Of a stretch of 28,511 nucleotides of DNA, positions 6,980 through 15,726 are shown piece by piece (position 1 is the first letter of the stretch; each line of letters starts with the position of its first letter). The DNA is from 4484-232 sp964486555 (GTDB taxonomy: Bacteria > Thermotogota > Thermotogae > Thermotogales > Thermotogaceae): positions 1-28,511 of the forward strand of contig CAZANP010000019.1 in assembly GCA_964486555.1 (NCBI GenBank). Direction: 5' to 3'. Both the position numbers and the translations under genes were made by a program. Under the pieces are notes generated by a model that worked only from the letters and a program-made list of their open reading frames with translations, made no database searches and was not told the DNA's origin.

Positions 6980-7738
6980 TCACTTGAAAGATCTCAGTTT
7001 CTCGACGCCTTCAACTATGATTTCCCTGATCTTTTCCTCCATTTCTCTTTCCGTTTTGAAATCCTTTGGATCCACCAGGGGGTGTATCAAAAGATGTACC
7101 TCACCTGGCCTGAAGAGTATTCTCCCTTTAGGTATCAACTCGTAGGTTCCCCATATGGAGACAGGTAGAATCTTTACACCAGCTTTCTTTGCAAGGATCA
7201 GACTACCGGGTTTGAATTCTTGAACGTTTCCATCTTTCGATCTCGTTCCTTCTGGAAAAACGATGAAGCATATACCATTCTTCAATCTTCTTATAGCTTC
7301 TTTCAGAACCGTAGCAGTTTGCCTGGGGTTCCCTCTATCAACGAACAGTCCCCCAAGGTACCTGACGTACCAATTTATACCGGGAACTTTCGAAAGTTCC
7401 TTCTTCGCTATGAAAGCCCCCGTCTCTATGAAACCAAGTATCAGAGGTATATCCATCAAACTTTGATGATTTGCAACAACCAGGAAAGGCTTCCTGTCAG
7501 GAAGATTTTCCTTCCCATGAATCACAACCTTTGAGAAGAGCCATGAGAACGATCTCCTACCGAAGGTCTGAATTTCCTTTAGAACGTATTCTCTCGCTTC
7601 CTTTTCCTTCTTCAAAAGTTTTCTCATGAACCAGGCTCTTGAGAGAACGAAGCCTCCATAGAAGACGATGTACAGCGTGGCTATGATGTAGAAATACAGT
7701 GTTACCAGGAGATACTTAATTTCCTTCAACAACCTCAC
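6980..7738 (-). CDS. plsC: 1-acyl-sn-glycerol-3-phosphate acyltransferase
   Basis: 252 residues of the PlsC/LPLAT family, which adds the second acyl chain to lysophosphatidic acid to make phosphatidic acid in membrane lipid synthesis. An N-terminal hydrophobic helix (about 9-34) should hold it in the membrane. The acyltransferase motifs are all visible: NHQSLMD (HX4D, H91 and D96), the LFVDR block near 131-135 and FPEGTRS at 161-167, with a later VSIWGTY block. The start is GTG at 7738 within an AGGTGATC context; it overlaps the end of thiI by 23 nt, so the two are coupled. Other acyl-acceptors are possible in this family. Confidence 0.9.
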   Translation of the reverse strand: MRLLKEIKYLLVTLYFYIIATLYIVFYGGFVLSRAWFMRKLLKKEKEAREYVLKEIQTFGRRSFSWLFSKVVIHGKENLPDRKPFLVVANHQSLMDIPLILGFIETGAFIAKKELSKVPGINWYVRYLGGLFVDRGNPRQTATVLKEAIRRLKNGICFIVFPEGTRSKDGNVQEFKPGSLILAKKAGVKILPVSIWGTYELIPKGRILFRPGEVHLLIHPLVDPKDFKTEREMEEKIREIIVEGVEKLRSFK

Positions 7739-8894
7739 CGTTGATCACCTCTAACCTTTTTCTGTTTCTGAAGGCTTCCTCTTCTAATTTTTTCAGGTCT
7801 TCTATATTACCTTCTATCTCCTCCATAATCTTCGGTTCTGATTTTGTTGCTGGCCTTTTGGGAGCGAAGAAAACACAGCTATCCTGATATGGAAGAATTG
7901 ATATCTCGTAAGTTCCTATTTCCTTCGCTTTATTCACGATCTCGATTTTATCGAATCCCGAGAGAGGTCTCATCACTGGAAGCGATGTCACGCTCTCTAT
8001 TGACCACATGTTATCGAGTGTCTGACTTGCAACTTGCCCAACGTTTTCACCGGTGTATATCGCTCTTGCTCCTTCCTCAAAAGCGATTTTTTCGGCGATC
8101 CTGAACATGGATCTCCTGTAAAGGATCAATCTATATCTATCTGGAGAATTATTTCTTATGGCCATCTGAACCTCAGTCATGTTGACGATGTTCAGTACCA
8201 GAGGATTCCCACCACTGTATTTTGAAAGGATCTTAACGATCTCTACAACTTTATCAAGACTCCTCTCAGTTGTGAAAGGAGGTGTCATGAAGGTAACAGG
8301 TATTATAAGAACTCCCCTTCTGAGAGCGTACCATCCTGCCACGGGGCTGTCTATTCCTCCAGATAGGAGAAGCACTGCTTTTCCACTCACACCAACGGGT
8401 AAGCCACCGTACGCTTCGATTTTATCGGTGAAAACGAGAATTTCTTTTTCTCTAACTTCAACCCCTAGGATGAAGTCGGGGTTGTGAACGTCCACTTTCA
8501 AAGAGGGAAAATTCTTCAAAACGTACGCTCCAAGTTCTTTGTTCATGTCGTAAACACCCATCTTGAATCCTTTAAAAGCTCTCTTCGCGTTCACCTTGAA
8601 AGTTCTGGCACCTTCTTCTACTTTCTTTTCAACTAGAATTTTAGAAGCTTTTTTTACCTCCTCGAAATCGTGAGGAACGCTGAAACCGGGACTGAAGTTT
8701 TGAATTCCGAAGATTCTCTTTATGTTATCTAAAGGATCTATCGAACCATTCTTTATCAGAATCCTGCCGTATCTTCTTTCAACCTTAACGTTCAAAGCTT
8801 CTTTTATATTCCTTACGAGCTGTTCTTCGAAATTCTTTCGATTCTTTCCTTTCAAACCAATTTCAGAGTACCTAATTACAATAACATTTTTCAC
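7716..8894 (-). CDS. thiI: tRNA 4-thiouridine synthetase ThiI (no rhodanese domain)
   Basis: 392 residues: an N-terminal ferredoxin-like region, a THUMP domain (about 60-165), and an adenylating PP-loop domain with LLLSGGIDSPVAG (SGGIDS at 178-183) and a later ATKSEPK block. It activates U8 of tRNA with ATP for sulfur insertion and may also feed thiamine thiazole synthesis. The length and the absence of a C-terminal rhodanese domain match the short Bacillus-type form. A conserved cysteine is present in the DSCVFFAPKRP segment. The start is GTG at 8894 with GGAGGGGTGAT just upstream. A cysteine desulfurase such as the SufS encoded at 25013 would have to donate sulfur. First gene of a two-gene unit with plsC. 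Confidence 0.95.
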   Translation of the reverse strand: MKNVIVIRYSEIGLKGKNRKNFEEQLVRNIKEALNVKVERRYGRILIKNGSIDPLDNIKRIFGIQNFSPGFSVPHDFEEVKKASKILVEKKVEEGARTFKVNAKRAFKGFKMGVYDMNKELGAYVLKNFPSLKVDVHNPDFILGVEVREKEILVFTDKIEAYGGLPVGVSGKAVLLLSGGIDSPVAGWYALRRGVLIIPVTFMTPPFTTERSLDKVVEIVKILSKYSGGNPLVLNIVNMTEVQMAIRNNSPDRYRLILYRRSMFRIAEKIAFEEGARAIYTGENVGQVASQTLDNMWSIESVTSLPVMRPLSGFDKIEIVNKAKEIGTYEISILPYQDSCVFFAPKRPATKSEPKIMEEIEGNIEDLKKLEEEAFRNRKRLEVINGEVVEGN

Positions 8895-8939
8895 GAAATC
8901 ACCCCTCCCATGGCGATTTTATCATGGCATCTTCCTTCG

Positions 8940-8967
8940 TTGAATTCGTATCGATATGTTGTATAAT
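8940..8967 (+). promoter_or_regulatory. Strong sigma70-type promoter for the TPR-pilD-rlmI-aminotransferase operon
   Basis: TTGAAT (8940-8945), 16-nt spacer, and perfect TATAAT (8962-8967), about 40 nt upstream of the TPR gene start. This is the best-matching promoter in the window. Confidence 0.75.
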
Positions 8968-9007
8968 GTGAATTGAAGATGAAGAAAAAGTTTCGGGAGG
9001 TGTCGCA

Positions 9008-10081
9008 ATGGAAAAGATCATAAACCTTATCATAGAAGGAGAAAGAATAACCGTTACAGATTTAACCCCTTTTGTTGTTATGGTAAGAGACCTTCTTTAT
9101 GAAGGAGATTGGGAATTGATGTTGGAGGATCTGAAAAGCAACGATCTAATAAAAGACGAAATTGAAAAATGTAAAAAGATAGAGGATAAAACCGTGATTC
9201 TTGATGAGCAGGTTTACGCTCCTGTGCTGTTTCCAGAGTTCAAAGAGTGGCTTTCAGAATCGGGACTGAAGATCTCTGACTTCAAGCATGTTTCTCTGAA
9301 TGGACTTTACGATCTTGCTCTTGATTACGCAGATAGAAATCTGTACGATGTCGCCACTGATATCATAAAGTTCATGCTCGAAGTCGATAAGAACTACGCT
9401 CCCGCGTACGAATTGATGGGTTCTCTCCTTCTTGAACAGGGGAAAATGGAAGAAGGCCTCAGATACCTTGATAAGGCCTTGGAGATAGATCCCTGGCTCG
9501 TCCAGGCTTATTCTTCCCTGGGTGAGGCTTACTACAACCTCGGTGATTACGAAAAAGCCGCTTACTATTGGGAAAGAGAGATAGAGTACTCCCCCGATAA
9601 TAAGCTTACATACTTCATGCTTGCAGATGCCTATAAAAAGCTTAAAAGATACGATCTGGCTGTTCAGTCTTTAAAAAGGTTGCTTGAAAGGGATGAAAAC
9701 AATATATTGGCCATGTACGAGCTGATGGAGATTTACAAAAGTTCGGGAGAAGATGAGAAAGCTCGGATTATGGAGGAGAAGATTCTGCATTCAACTCCAA
9801 AGTATCTAACGGACATGGAGGTCTGGGCGAGAATCCAGCTGAAGCATGGAAACTATGAGAACGTGATAAAAACTTTGGAGGAAGCTATGAAAGCTACGAG
9901 GTTGAATGCTCACATAAAGCTGCTTCTCATAATACCGTATTTGAAACTTGGAAAAGTGGAAAAAGCAAAAGAGTTATTTGAAGATATAAAAACCAACAAC
10001 ATCTGGTATTATTATGGCAAACAGAAACTTTTCGATGAATACCTGACGGAAGAGGAGAAAGAAATTTGTGGCATATCCTGA
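9008..10081 (+). CDS. Tetratricopeptide repeat protein
   Basis: 357 residues, no signal peptide. Residues 1-95 form a charged, mostly helical region I do not recognise. Residues about 97-266 hold five TPR units, the clearest being APAYELMGSLLLEQGKMEEG, then AYSSLGEAYYNLGDYEKAAYYW and TYFMLADAYKKLKRYDLAVQS, followed by more degenerate helical repeats to about 340. TPRs mediate protein-protein contacts; no catalytic motif is present. The start is ATG at 9008 with GGGAGGTG 6 nt upstream. It overlaps the prepilin peptidase gene by 16 nt, which suggests but does not prove a role in type IV pilus or pseudopilus assembly. Confidence 0.85.
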   Translation: MEKIINLIIEGERITVTDLTPFVVMVRDLLYEGDWELMLEDLKSNDLIKDEIEKCKKIEDKTVILDEQVYAPVLFPEFKEWLSESGLKISDFKHVSLNGLYDLALDYADRNLYDVATDIIKFMLEVDKNYAPAYELMGSLLLEQGKMEEGLRYLDKALEIDPWLVQAYSSLGEAYYNLGDYEKAAYYWEREIEYSPDNKLTYFMLADAYKKLKRYDLAVQSLKRLLERDENNILAMYELMEIYKSSGEDEKARIMEEKILHSTPKYLTDMEVWARIQLKHGNYENVIKTLEEAMKATRLNAHIKLLLIIPYLKLGKVEKAKELFEDIKTNNIWYYYGKQKLFDEYLTEEEKEICGIS

Positions 10082-10806
10082 TATTCGTCTTTGGGGCAAT
10101 AATCGGTAGCTTTTTGAACGTTGTGATATACAGACTGCCCAGGGGGGGAGTAACTCTTTGGATCCCTCCTTATTCTTTTTGTCCCAACTGTAGAAAGAAA
10201 ATACATTGGTTCGATAACATACCGATACTCAGTTACATCCTGCTGAAAGGAAAATGCAGGTACTGTGGCTGGAGAATACCCATAAGATATTTTTTAGTAG
10301 AGGTTGTGAACGCTTCAGGGTATCTTTTAAACTCTTTCGTTTTTGAAGATCCTTTCAAAATGGTCAGTTCATGTTTGATACTTTCCTCACTGATAGCGAT
10401 CACCTTCATCGATCTCGATACCATGCTCATACCAGACTCACTGAATCTCCTCGTTCTTGTCGGAGGGCTCGTGATAGCCCTCAGAAGCTCCTTCCTCGAG
10501 CATTTCTTATCTTCACTTTTTGCATTTTTCATGTTCTTGCTCATGCACAGAATCTATAAAGGTGGTATGGGGATGGGAGATGTTTTCCTGGCGGGAAGTT
10601 TGGGTATGATGCTGGGATTCTTTCCCATGATATTGACTGTACTTGCTGCCTCTTTTTCGGGTATAATCTATGCGTTGGTGAAAAACAAAGGAAAGGTCGA
10701 TATGAAACTAAAGATACCGTTTGGACCTTTCTTAGCGACTTCTGGATACATCATTTTTATCCTCTCCAACATTCTGAGGTGGTCGGTGTGGCAAGAGTTT
10801 TTCTGA
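10066..10806 (+). CDS. pilD: Prepilin peptidase / N-methyltransferase (type IV leader peptidase, A24)
   Basis: 246 residues, polytopic membrane protein. The N-terminal GSFLNVVIYRLPRG motif and two cysteine pairs, CPNC (39-42) and CRYC (64-67), mark the bifunctional form with a zinc-binding loop and methyltransferase part. The protease aspartates lie in FIDLD...IPD (114-124) and GMGMGD (D172). It cleaves type IV prepilin leader peptides and methylates the new N-terminus at the inner membrane. The only good start is TTG at 10066, 8 nt after GAGGAG. The 246-residue length is typical. It overlaps genes on both sides, so it belongs to a coupled operon; no pilin gene is in the window. Confidence 0.95.
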   Translation: MWHILIFVFGAIIGSFLNVVIYRLPRGGVTLWIPPYSFCPNCRKKIHWFDNIPILSYILLKGKCRYCGWRIPIRYFLVEVVNASGYLLNSFVFEDPFKMVSSCLILSSLIAITFIDLDTMLIPDSLNLLVLVGGLVIALRSSFLEHFLSSLFAFFMFLLMHRIYKGGMGMGDVFLAGSLGMMLGFFPMILTVLAASFSGIIYALVKNKGKVDMKLKIPFGPFLATSGYIIFILSNILRWSVWQEFF

Positions 10807-11963
10807 AAGAAAGGATCAGTAACAGGATAAAAAAGGGACACCCTTGGGTATATGACAATGAGATTGAAAAAGTGGAAGGTGAATTTGAGGATGGTGATAT
10901 AGTTGACGTTTTCAGATACGATAGAACCTTCTTGGGTAGAGGTTTCATAAATGAAAAATCTAAAATAAGGGTCAGACTTTTAACCAGAAGGAATGAAAAG
11001 ATCGATGAGGATTTCTTCAGGAAGAAAATCGAAGAGGCAGTGAAGTTCAGAAAGAAATATGTTAAAGATACAGATGCGTTCCGTGTCTTTTTCAGTGAAT
11101 CTGATGGTATATCGGGTCTGATTGTGGATAAATACTCAGAATACGTTGTTGTCCAGTTCAATTCGCTGGGTGTTTACAAATGGAGAGATGCCGTGGTCAA
11201 TGCCCTCATCGAACTTCTAGAACCTAAAGGTATATACCACAAACCGGACAAAAACATCTGCGAAAAGGAAGGGATACCGCAAGACGAAGGTTGGCTTTTT
11301 GGTGATGGACCAGAACTTTTAGAATATCGTATGAACGGTGTCACTCTCTTTGCCGATCTTCGGGGTCAGAAGACGGGAGCTTTTCTCGATCAGCGAGAAA
11401 ACGCAAAAATGCTGATGGAGTTCGCAGAGGATAGAGTCTGTTTAGATGCTTTTTCATACACTGGGAATTTCGCCGTTCATCTTTTGAAAGGTGGGGCAAA
11501 ACACGTGACGCTTCTCGACTATTCAAACAGGGCATTGGAAATAGCGAAACTGAATCTTGATAGCAACGGGTTTAAAGGATCGTACGATCTTGTAAACGTG
11601 AACGCGTTCGATCAGTTAAAAAAATACCATGAAGATAACGTGAAATTCGACCTCATAGTTCTTGATCCACCCTCTTTCGCGAAATCTCCAAGAAGCAAAG
11701 CCAGCGCCTTGAGAGGATACAAGGAGATAAACCTGAGAGCCATGAAGATATTGAGGAATAACGGTATTCTTGCAACATCATCGTGTACAAGAATTGTCTC
11801 TGAAAGCGATTTTGAGAGTGTTTTATTTGATGCGGGAGGAGATGCAAGGCGTCTTTTGAAAACGATATCTCGCGGTTTTCAACCCATTGATCACCCCACC
11901 ATTTTGAACATACCTGAAACCAGGTATCTAAAATTCTTTGTTCTAGAGGTGATGAGAATATGA
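10788..11963 (+). CDS. rlmI: Class I SAM-dependent rRNA methyltransferase, RlmI type
   Basis: 391 residues: an N-terminal PUA RNA-binding domain (ARVFLKERISNRIKKGHPWV to about residue 80) and a C-terminal Rossmann methyltransferase. SAM motif I is LDAFSYTGNFAVHLLKGGA, motif II LLDYSNRALEIA, and motif IV FDLIVLDPPSFAKS, followed by ATSSCT. The domain order and length match RlmI, which makes 5-methylcytosine in 23S rRNA (C1962 in E. coli). I chose GTG at 10788 because GAGGTG ends 6 nt before it; a GTG at 10779 would lie within the binding site. Overlaps pilD by 19 nt and the aminotransferase by 4 nt. The exact modified base is inferred. Confidence 0.85.
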   Translation: MARVFLKERISNRIKKGHPWVYDNEIEKVEGEFEDGDIVDVFRYDRTFLGRGFINEKSKIRVRLLTRRNEKIDEDFFRKKIEEAVKFRKKYVKDTDAFRVFFSESDGISGLIVDKYSEYVVVQFNSLGVYKWRDAVVNALIELLEPKGIYHKPDKNICEKEGIPQDEGWLFGDGPELLEYRMNGVTLFADLRGQKTGAFLDQRENAKMLMEFAEDRVCLDAFSYTGNFAVHLLKGGAKHVTLLDYSNRALEIAKLNLDSNGFKGSYDLVNVNAFDQLKKYHEDNVKFDLIVLDPPSFAKSPRSKASALRGYKEINLRAMKILRNNGILATSSCTRIVSESDFESVLFDAGGDARRLLKTISRGFQPIDHPTILNIPETRYLKFFVLEVMRI

Positions 11964-13168
11964 ACATATCGAAAAGAGCTTTTCAAGCTCCTGAAAGTCC
12001 CATAAGAAAACTCATACCTTTGGCTGAGGAAGCAAAGAGAAGGGGAATACACGTTTATCATTTGAACATAGGCCAACCCGATATCGAAACTCCCAGGATC
12101 TTTCATGAATACATCAAAAAGTACAATCCAAACGTGGTCGCGTACACTCATTCAGCTGGCCTGATAGAACTTAGAGAAGCGTTTAAAAGCTACTACAAAA
12201 GATACGGTATAGATGTGGAGACAGATGAAATCATAGTGACTCAAGGGGGAAGTGAAGCCATCCTGTTTTCTCTAGCTGTAATTGCAGATCCTGGAGATGA
12301 AGTGTTGGTTTTAGAGCCATTCTACGCCAATTACGCAGGTTTTGCTTCATTCATGGGAGTAAAACTCGTTCCTGTCCCCACAAGACCGGAGGATGGATAC
12401 CATGTACCTGATAAAACTCTCTTTGAAGAGAGGATATCAGGGAAAACAAGGGCGATCCTCTTTTCTAACCCTTCTAACCCGACCGGAGCAGTTTATTCTG
12501 AAGATGAGCTGAAAACGATCATGGATATAGCTTTAAAGTACGACCTTTACGTGATAGCAGATGAAGTTTACAGGGAATTCGTCTACGATGGTTTGAAGCA
12601 CGTTTCGATGATGAAGATGGATGTTGGAGAAAGAACCATCATGGTGGACAGTGTCTCAAAAAAATTCAGTGCCTGTGGGGCACGAATAGGAGTTTTCGTG
12701 ACGAAGAACAAAGAGCTATACAGAAGCGCCATGAAATTCGCACAAGCGCGTCTCTCACCTGCCATGATGGAACAGTATGGTGTAATAGGGCTTCTGAACT
12801 TGGAAGATGAATACTTCGAAAACGTGAGGAAAATATACAGTAAGAGAAGAGATACCGTCTGCGAAGAACTTTCCAAAATCGAAGGAATCGTTTTTGAAAA
12901 ACCTCAAGGAGCTTTCTATATATCCGTAAAACTTCCCATCGACGACGCGGAGGAATTCGTTTCATGGATGTTATCCGATTTCGATGTGGATGGAAAAACC
13001 ACGATGGTTGCACCTTTGAAAGGCTTCTACGCAACACCTAACGTGGGAAATTCCGAAATAAGAATAGCGTTCGTCCTAGAGGAAAGCAAGTTGAAGGACG
13101 CCGTAAGGATACTGGTCCGAGGCCTTGAGAAGTTCTCAGATATCAAATCTTCTTTATCTCGGAAATGA
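11960..13168 (+). CDS. Class I/II aminotransferase, probably aspartate aminotransferase
   Basis: 402 residues, a fold-type I PLP enzyme. Seen motifs: LNIGQPDIETP near the N-terminus, SNPSNPTGA (around 169-177), ADEVYREFVYDG (D201 and Y204), SVSKKFSACGARIG with the PLP lysine at K234, and a C-terminal EIRIAF block carrying the substrate-carboxylate arginine. It exchanges amino groups between aspartate or a related amino acid and 2-oxoglutarate in the cytoplasm. The sequence flavour is the archaeal/Thermotoga AspAT subgroup; aromatic or glutamate specificity cannot be excluded. The ATG at 11960 overlaps the preceding stop as ATGA. It is the last gene of the operon and overlaps hutH convergently by 26 nt with no visible terminator. 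Confidence 0.9.
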   Translation: MNISKRAFQAPESPIRKLIPLAEEAKRRGIHVYHLNIGQPDIETPRIFHEYIKKYNPNVVAYTHSAGLIELREAFKSYYKRYGIDVETDEIIVTQGGSEAILFSLAVIADPGDEVLVLEPFYANYAGFASFMGVKLVPVPTRPEDGYHVPDKTLFEERISGKTRAILFSNPSNPTGAVYSEDELKTIMDIALKYDLYVIADEVYREFVYDGLKHVSMMKMDVGERTIMVDSVSKKFSACGARIGVFVTKNKELYRSAMKFAQARLSPAMMEQYGVIGLLNLEDEYFENVRKIYSKRRDTVCEELSKIEGIVFEKPQGAFYISVKLPIDDAEEFVSWMLSDFDVDGKTTMVAPLKGFYATPNVGNSEIRIAFVLEESKLKDAVRILVRGLEKFSDIKSSLSRK

Positions 13169-14633
13169 TGATATCTCTAACTCTTTCAAATTCATCTAGA
13201 ACAAATCTATCCGATCCTTTTCCAAGGACGCTGTTTATTCTATCAACCATTATTTCAACTTCATCACAGGATTTGAGGGGTCTTCTTTTTCTTATAGCAA
13301 CACTTGCAAGCATGGCTTCGATTGCAACCAAAGTTATCAGATTTTCGAAGATCCTTCTCAACTTCCTGGCGGCGTTCATTCCCATGCTCACGTGATCTTC
13401 CTGCAGGGCAGAGGTTGGTATGGTATCCGAAGATGCAGGATGAGATAGCACCTTGTTCTCGTTGCATATAGCAGCCGCTGTATACTGCCAGAGCATGTAA
13501 CCCGAGTTCAAACCTTCCTTTCCCTCTGCCAGAAAAGGTGGCAAATCCGCATTCACGAGAGGATTAACCAATCTATCTATTCTCCTCTCGATCATGTTGC
13601 CCATATCGGTTAAAGCTATGGCAAGGTAATCACAGACGAGGGCAATCGGTTCCCCATGGAAATTCCCGCCTGATATGACGTCTTCATCGAACACCAAAGG
13701 ATTGTCAGTTGCGGAATTCATCTCGATCTCCAGGATTTTTTCGGCGTAATCTAAGGTATCGAGAACCGCTCCATAAACCTGGGGGATGGTTCTCAGAGAA
13801 TAAGCATCCTGGACCTTACTACAACCTCTGTGGGAGTTTCTGATCTCACTTTTTTCAAGACAGTTGAAAAGAAACTCCGCTATCTTCTTTTGCCCATTGT
13901 AAGGTCTCACCATATGAATTCTCGGGTCGAACGGTTGAGAACTTCCAAGGAGAGCATCTATGGAGATGGCGGAGATCAGAGTTGCCACTTTCATCAAATT
14001 CTTCGCATCGTGGACAACAAGAGCCAATATCGCTGTCATAGCCTGTGTTCCGTTAACCAAGCTCAAACCTTCCTTTTCTTCTAAAACAATCGGTTTGATC
14101 CCTTTATGTTTTAAGACCTCTTTCGTTTGAACTCTTCCATCTTCGCAAAGAACGTACCCCTCTCCTATCAGACTCAGAGCTATGTGAGACAGGGGAGCCA
14201 GATCTCCACTCGCACCAACGGATCCCATCTCTGGAACGTAAGGTGTTATATCCTCGTTCAGAAACTCCAGAAGTTTTTCTATCACCTCAACTCTGACACC
14301 TGAGAAACCTTTGGCGAGAGAGTTCGCTCTGAGGAGCATGATAGCCCTCACGATCTCTTCTTCCAGAGCTTTTCCAACTCCTGCAGAGTGAGATAAAACG
14401 ATGTTTCTCTGTAGAGCCAATAAGTCTTCTTTGCTGATTCTTTTGTTAACTAAAGCTCCAAAACCTGTGTTTACACCGTATATTACTTTCCCTGTCCTTA
14501 ACAATTTTTCAATTGTTTCTCGAGATTTTTTAACTTTTATTCTAGCCTCATCATCTAGAGCCACCTTTTCCCTGTATCTAGCAACTTTCACGACATCATT
14601 GAGCTTCAAATTTTCCCCGTTTATACAAATCAA
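13143..14633 (-). CDS. hutH: Histidine ammonia-lyase
   Basis: 496 residues from a TTG at 14633, with GAGGTG 6 nt upstream. From this start the Ala-Ser-Gly triad that cyclises to the MIO cofactor falls at 141-143 in GSVGASGDLAPLSH, as in known HAL, and the HAL-typical Ser-His pair in RNIVLSHSAGVG at 81-82. Further family blocks are YGVNTGFG, GTQAMTA, SSQPFDPRIH, VQDAYSLRTIPQVYG and SGGNFHGEPIA. It deaminates L-histidine to urocanate and ammonia. The reading frame stays open about 160 codons further upstream to 15110, but that extension is antisense to the next gene and unlike HAL. No urocanase, imidazolonepropionase or formiminotransferase gene is nearby. Confidence 0.93.
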   Translation of the reverse strand: MICINGENLKLNDVVKVARYREKVALDDEARIKVKKSRETIEKLLRTGKVIYGVNTGFGALVNKRISKEDLLALQRNIVLSHSAGVGKALEEEIVRAIMLLRANSLAKGFSGVRVEVIEKLLEFLNEDITPYVPEMGSVGASGDLAPLSHIALSLIGEGYVLCEDGRVQTKEVLKHKGIKPIVLEEKEGLSLVNGTQAMTAILALVVHDAKNLMKVATLISAISIDALLGSSQPFDPRIHMVRPYNGQKKIAEFLFNCLEKSEIRNSHRGCSKVQDAYSLRTIPQVYGAVLDTLDYAEKILEIEMNSATDNPLVFDEDVISGGNFHGEPIALVCDYLAIALTDMGNMIERRIDRLVNPLVNADLPPFLAEGKEGLNSGYMLWQYTAAAICNENKVLSHPASSDTIPTSALQEDHVSMGMNAARKLRRIFENLITLVAIEAMLASVAIRKRRPLKSCDEVEIMVDRINSVLGKGSDRFVLDEFERVRDIIISEIKKI

Positions 14634-14700
14634 ACCAACCACCTCACAGAGTAGATGGTAAAATATCTTCTGAGATAATTTCAGGAGAAGGAGCGATACT
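14634..14700. promoter_or_regulatory. Short divergent intergenic region between hutH and the binding-protein/HD-GYP operon
   Basis: Only 67 nt serve both divergent genes. A GATAAT at 14674-14679 could be the plus-strand -10, but I see no convincing -35 on either strand. AAGGAG near 14688 is the ribosome binding site for the TTG start at 14701. Confidence 0.3.
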
Positions 14701-15726
14701 TTGAAAAAGAACACCGTAACGGTTTTATTTACTCTTCTTGTGATCCTTTCAATAATATACATCAGATTTTCGATAAAGCCAAAGGTTGCTTTTATGCCAG
14801 TAACACTTGGTTCCTCGGTTTTCAGTGCGGGAATGAAAGCTCTGAAGGATGCGGAGCCTTCCTTCAAATATGAGATATTCCCTGTCGAGCAATCTTCCGA
14901 ATCTGCCGTGAAGAACGTCAGGAGAGCCATAGAAGAAGGATACAGAATAATCCTGGCACCAGAATGGACAAGTTCAATGGTGTACGATGTGGCCAAAAAT
15001 TTCGATGACATTCTGATCGTAGCTGCAATCGCCGTATCGGATGAACTAAAGACGTTTTCGAACGAGATAGTAACCCTAGCTCCTTCAGTCTCAGCTCTTG
15101 CAAGAATCATGGGGAGAAGGATCTTAAAAGATGGTATCAGAGAATTGCTGATAGTTGAGGATTCAACGAACCCTTCTTTCGTACAAGCTTATGAGAAAGG
15201 TGTCTTTAAAGAGATCAGTGGAGGAAATATAAAAATCTCCTCAATCCAAGTGCGTTCGGGTGAAGAAGTTGAGAGTATCACGAGTAAGCTGAGTCCATTC
15301 TTAGAAAAATTCAAAGATGAGAAAAGCGGTGTTCTTTTCGTATGTAGTGGCAGAGAAGTTGCCATAGCCATGAATTATCTGAAGACAAAAAAGGCTCGTT
15401 TGAAGTACTACAGCTCTAGTTATTGTCTATCAGAGGATCTGTACAAATTCGGCAGGAGAGTTATTGATGGGCTGGTGGTGACGAGTTACAAACCAAAGAA
15501 TTACGAAACAGTTGAGGACATGGGGTACATAATATATCTATATGCGTACGACTCTATAAAGGTTTTAGATGAAGCTTTGAAGAAAGTTCGTGATGATGAT
15601 CCAAAGAAGGTCAGAGAATATATAATAAATCATGAATTCTCAGGAAAAACAGGGAGAATAACTTTCAGAGAAGATGGTTTTAGAGACTATCTGAATATAA
15701 TAGGTTTGGAGGTTCTCCATGAATGA
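14701..15726 (+). CDS. Membrane-anchored periplasmic-binding-fold protein, coupled to HD-GYP sensor
   Basis: 341 residues from a TTG with AAGGAG 7 nt upstream. One N-terminal hydrophobic segment (about 6-24), with no lipobox and no clear signal-peptidase site, acts as signal sequence or anchor. The rest looks like a type I periplasmic-binding fold: strand PKVAFMPVTLGSSVFSAGMKAL, an EEGYRIILAPEW strand-loop, TLAPSVSALARIMGRRILKDG followed by RELLIVEDSTNPSFVQAY as in branched-chain amino-acid (LivJ-type) receptors, and a C-terminal FREDGFRDY block. No ABC permease is nearby. Its stop overlaps the start of the HD-GYP gene by 4 nt, so it probably senses an external ligand and passes the signal to that receptor. 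Ligand unknown. Confidence 0.65.
   Translation: MKKNTVTVLFTLLVILSIIYIRFSIKPKVAFMPVTLGSSVFSAGMKALKDAEPSFKYEIFPVEQSSESAVKNVRRAIEEGYRIILAPEWTSSMVYDVAKNFDDILIVAAIAVSDELKTFSNEIVTLAPSVSALARIMGRRILKDGIRELLIVEDSTNPSFVQAYEKGVFKEISGGNIKISSIQVRSGEEVESITSKLSPFLEKFKDEKSGVLFVCSGREVAIAMNYLKTKKARLKYYSSSYCLSEDLYKFGRRVIDGLVVTSYKPKNYETVEDMGYIIYLYAYDSIKVLDEALKKVRDDDPKKVREYIINHEFSGKTGRITFREDGFRDYLNIIGLEVLHE

Noticed and set aside
14634..15110. About 160 extra N-terminal codons on histidine ammonia-lyase
   Set aside because: Antisense to the binding-protein gene, unlike HAL, and a TTG with a good ribosome binding site at 14633 gives the correct MIO position.
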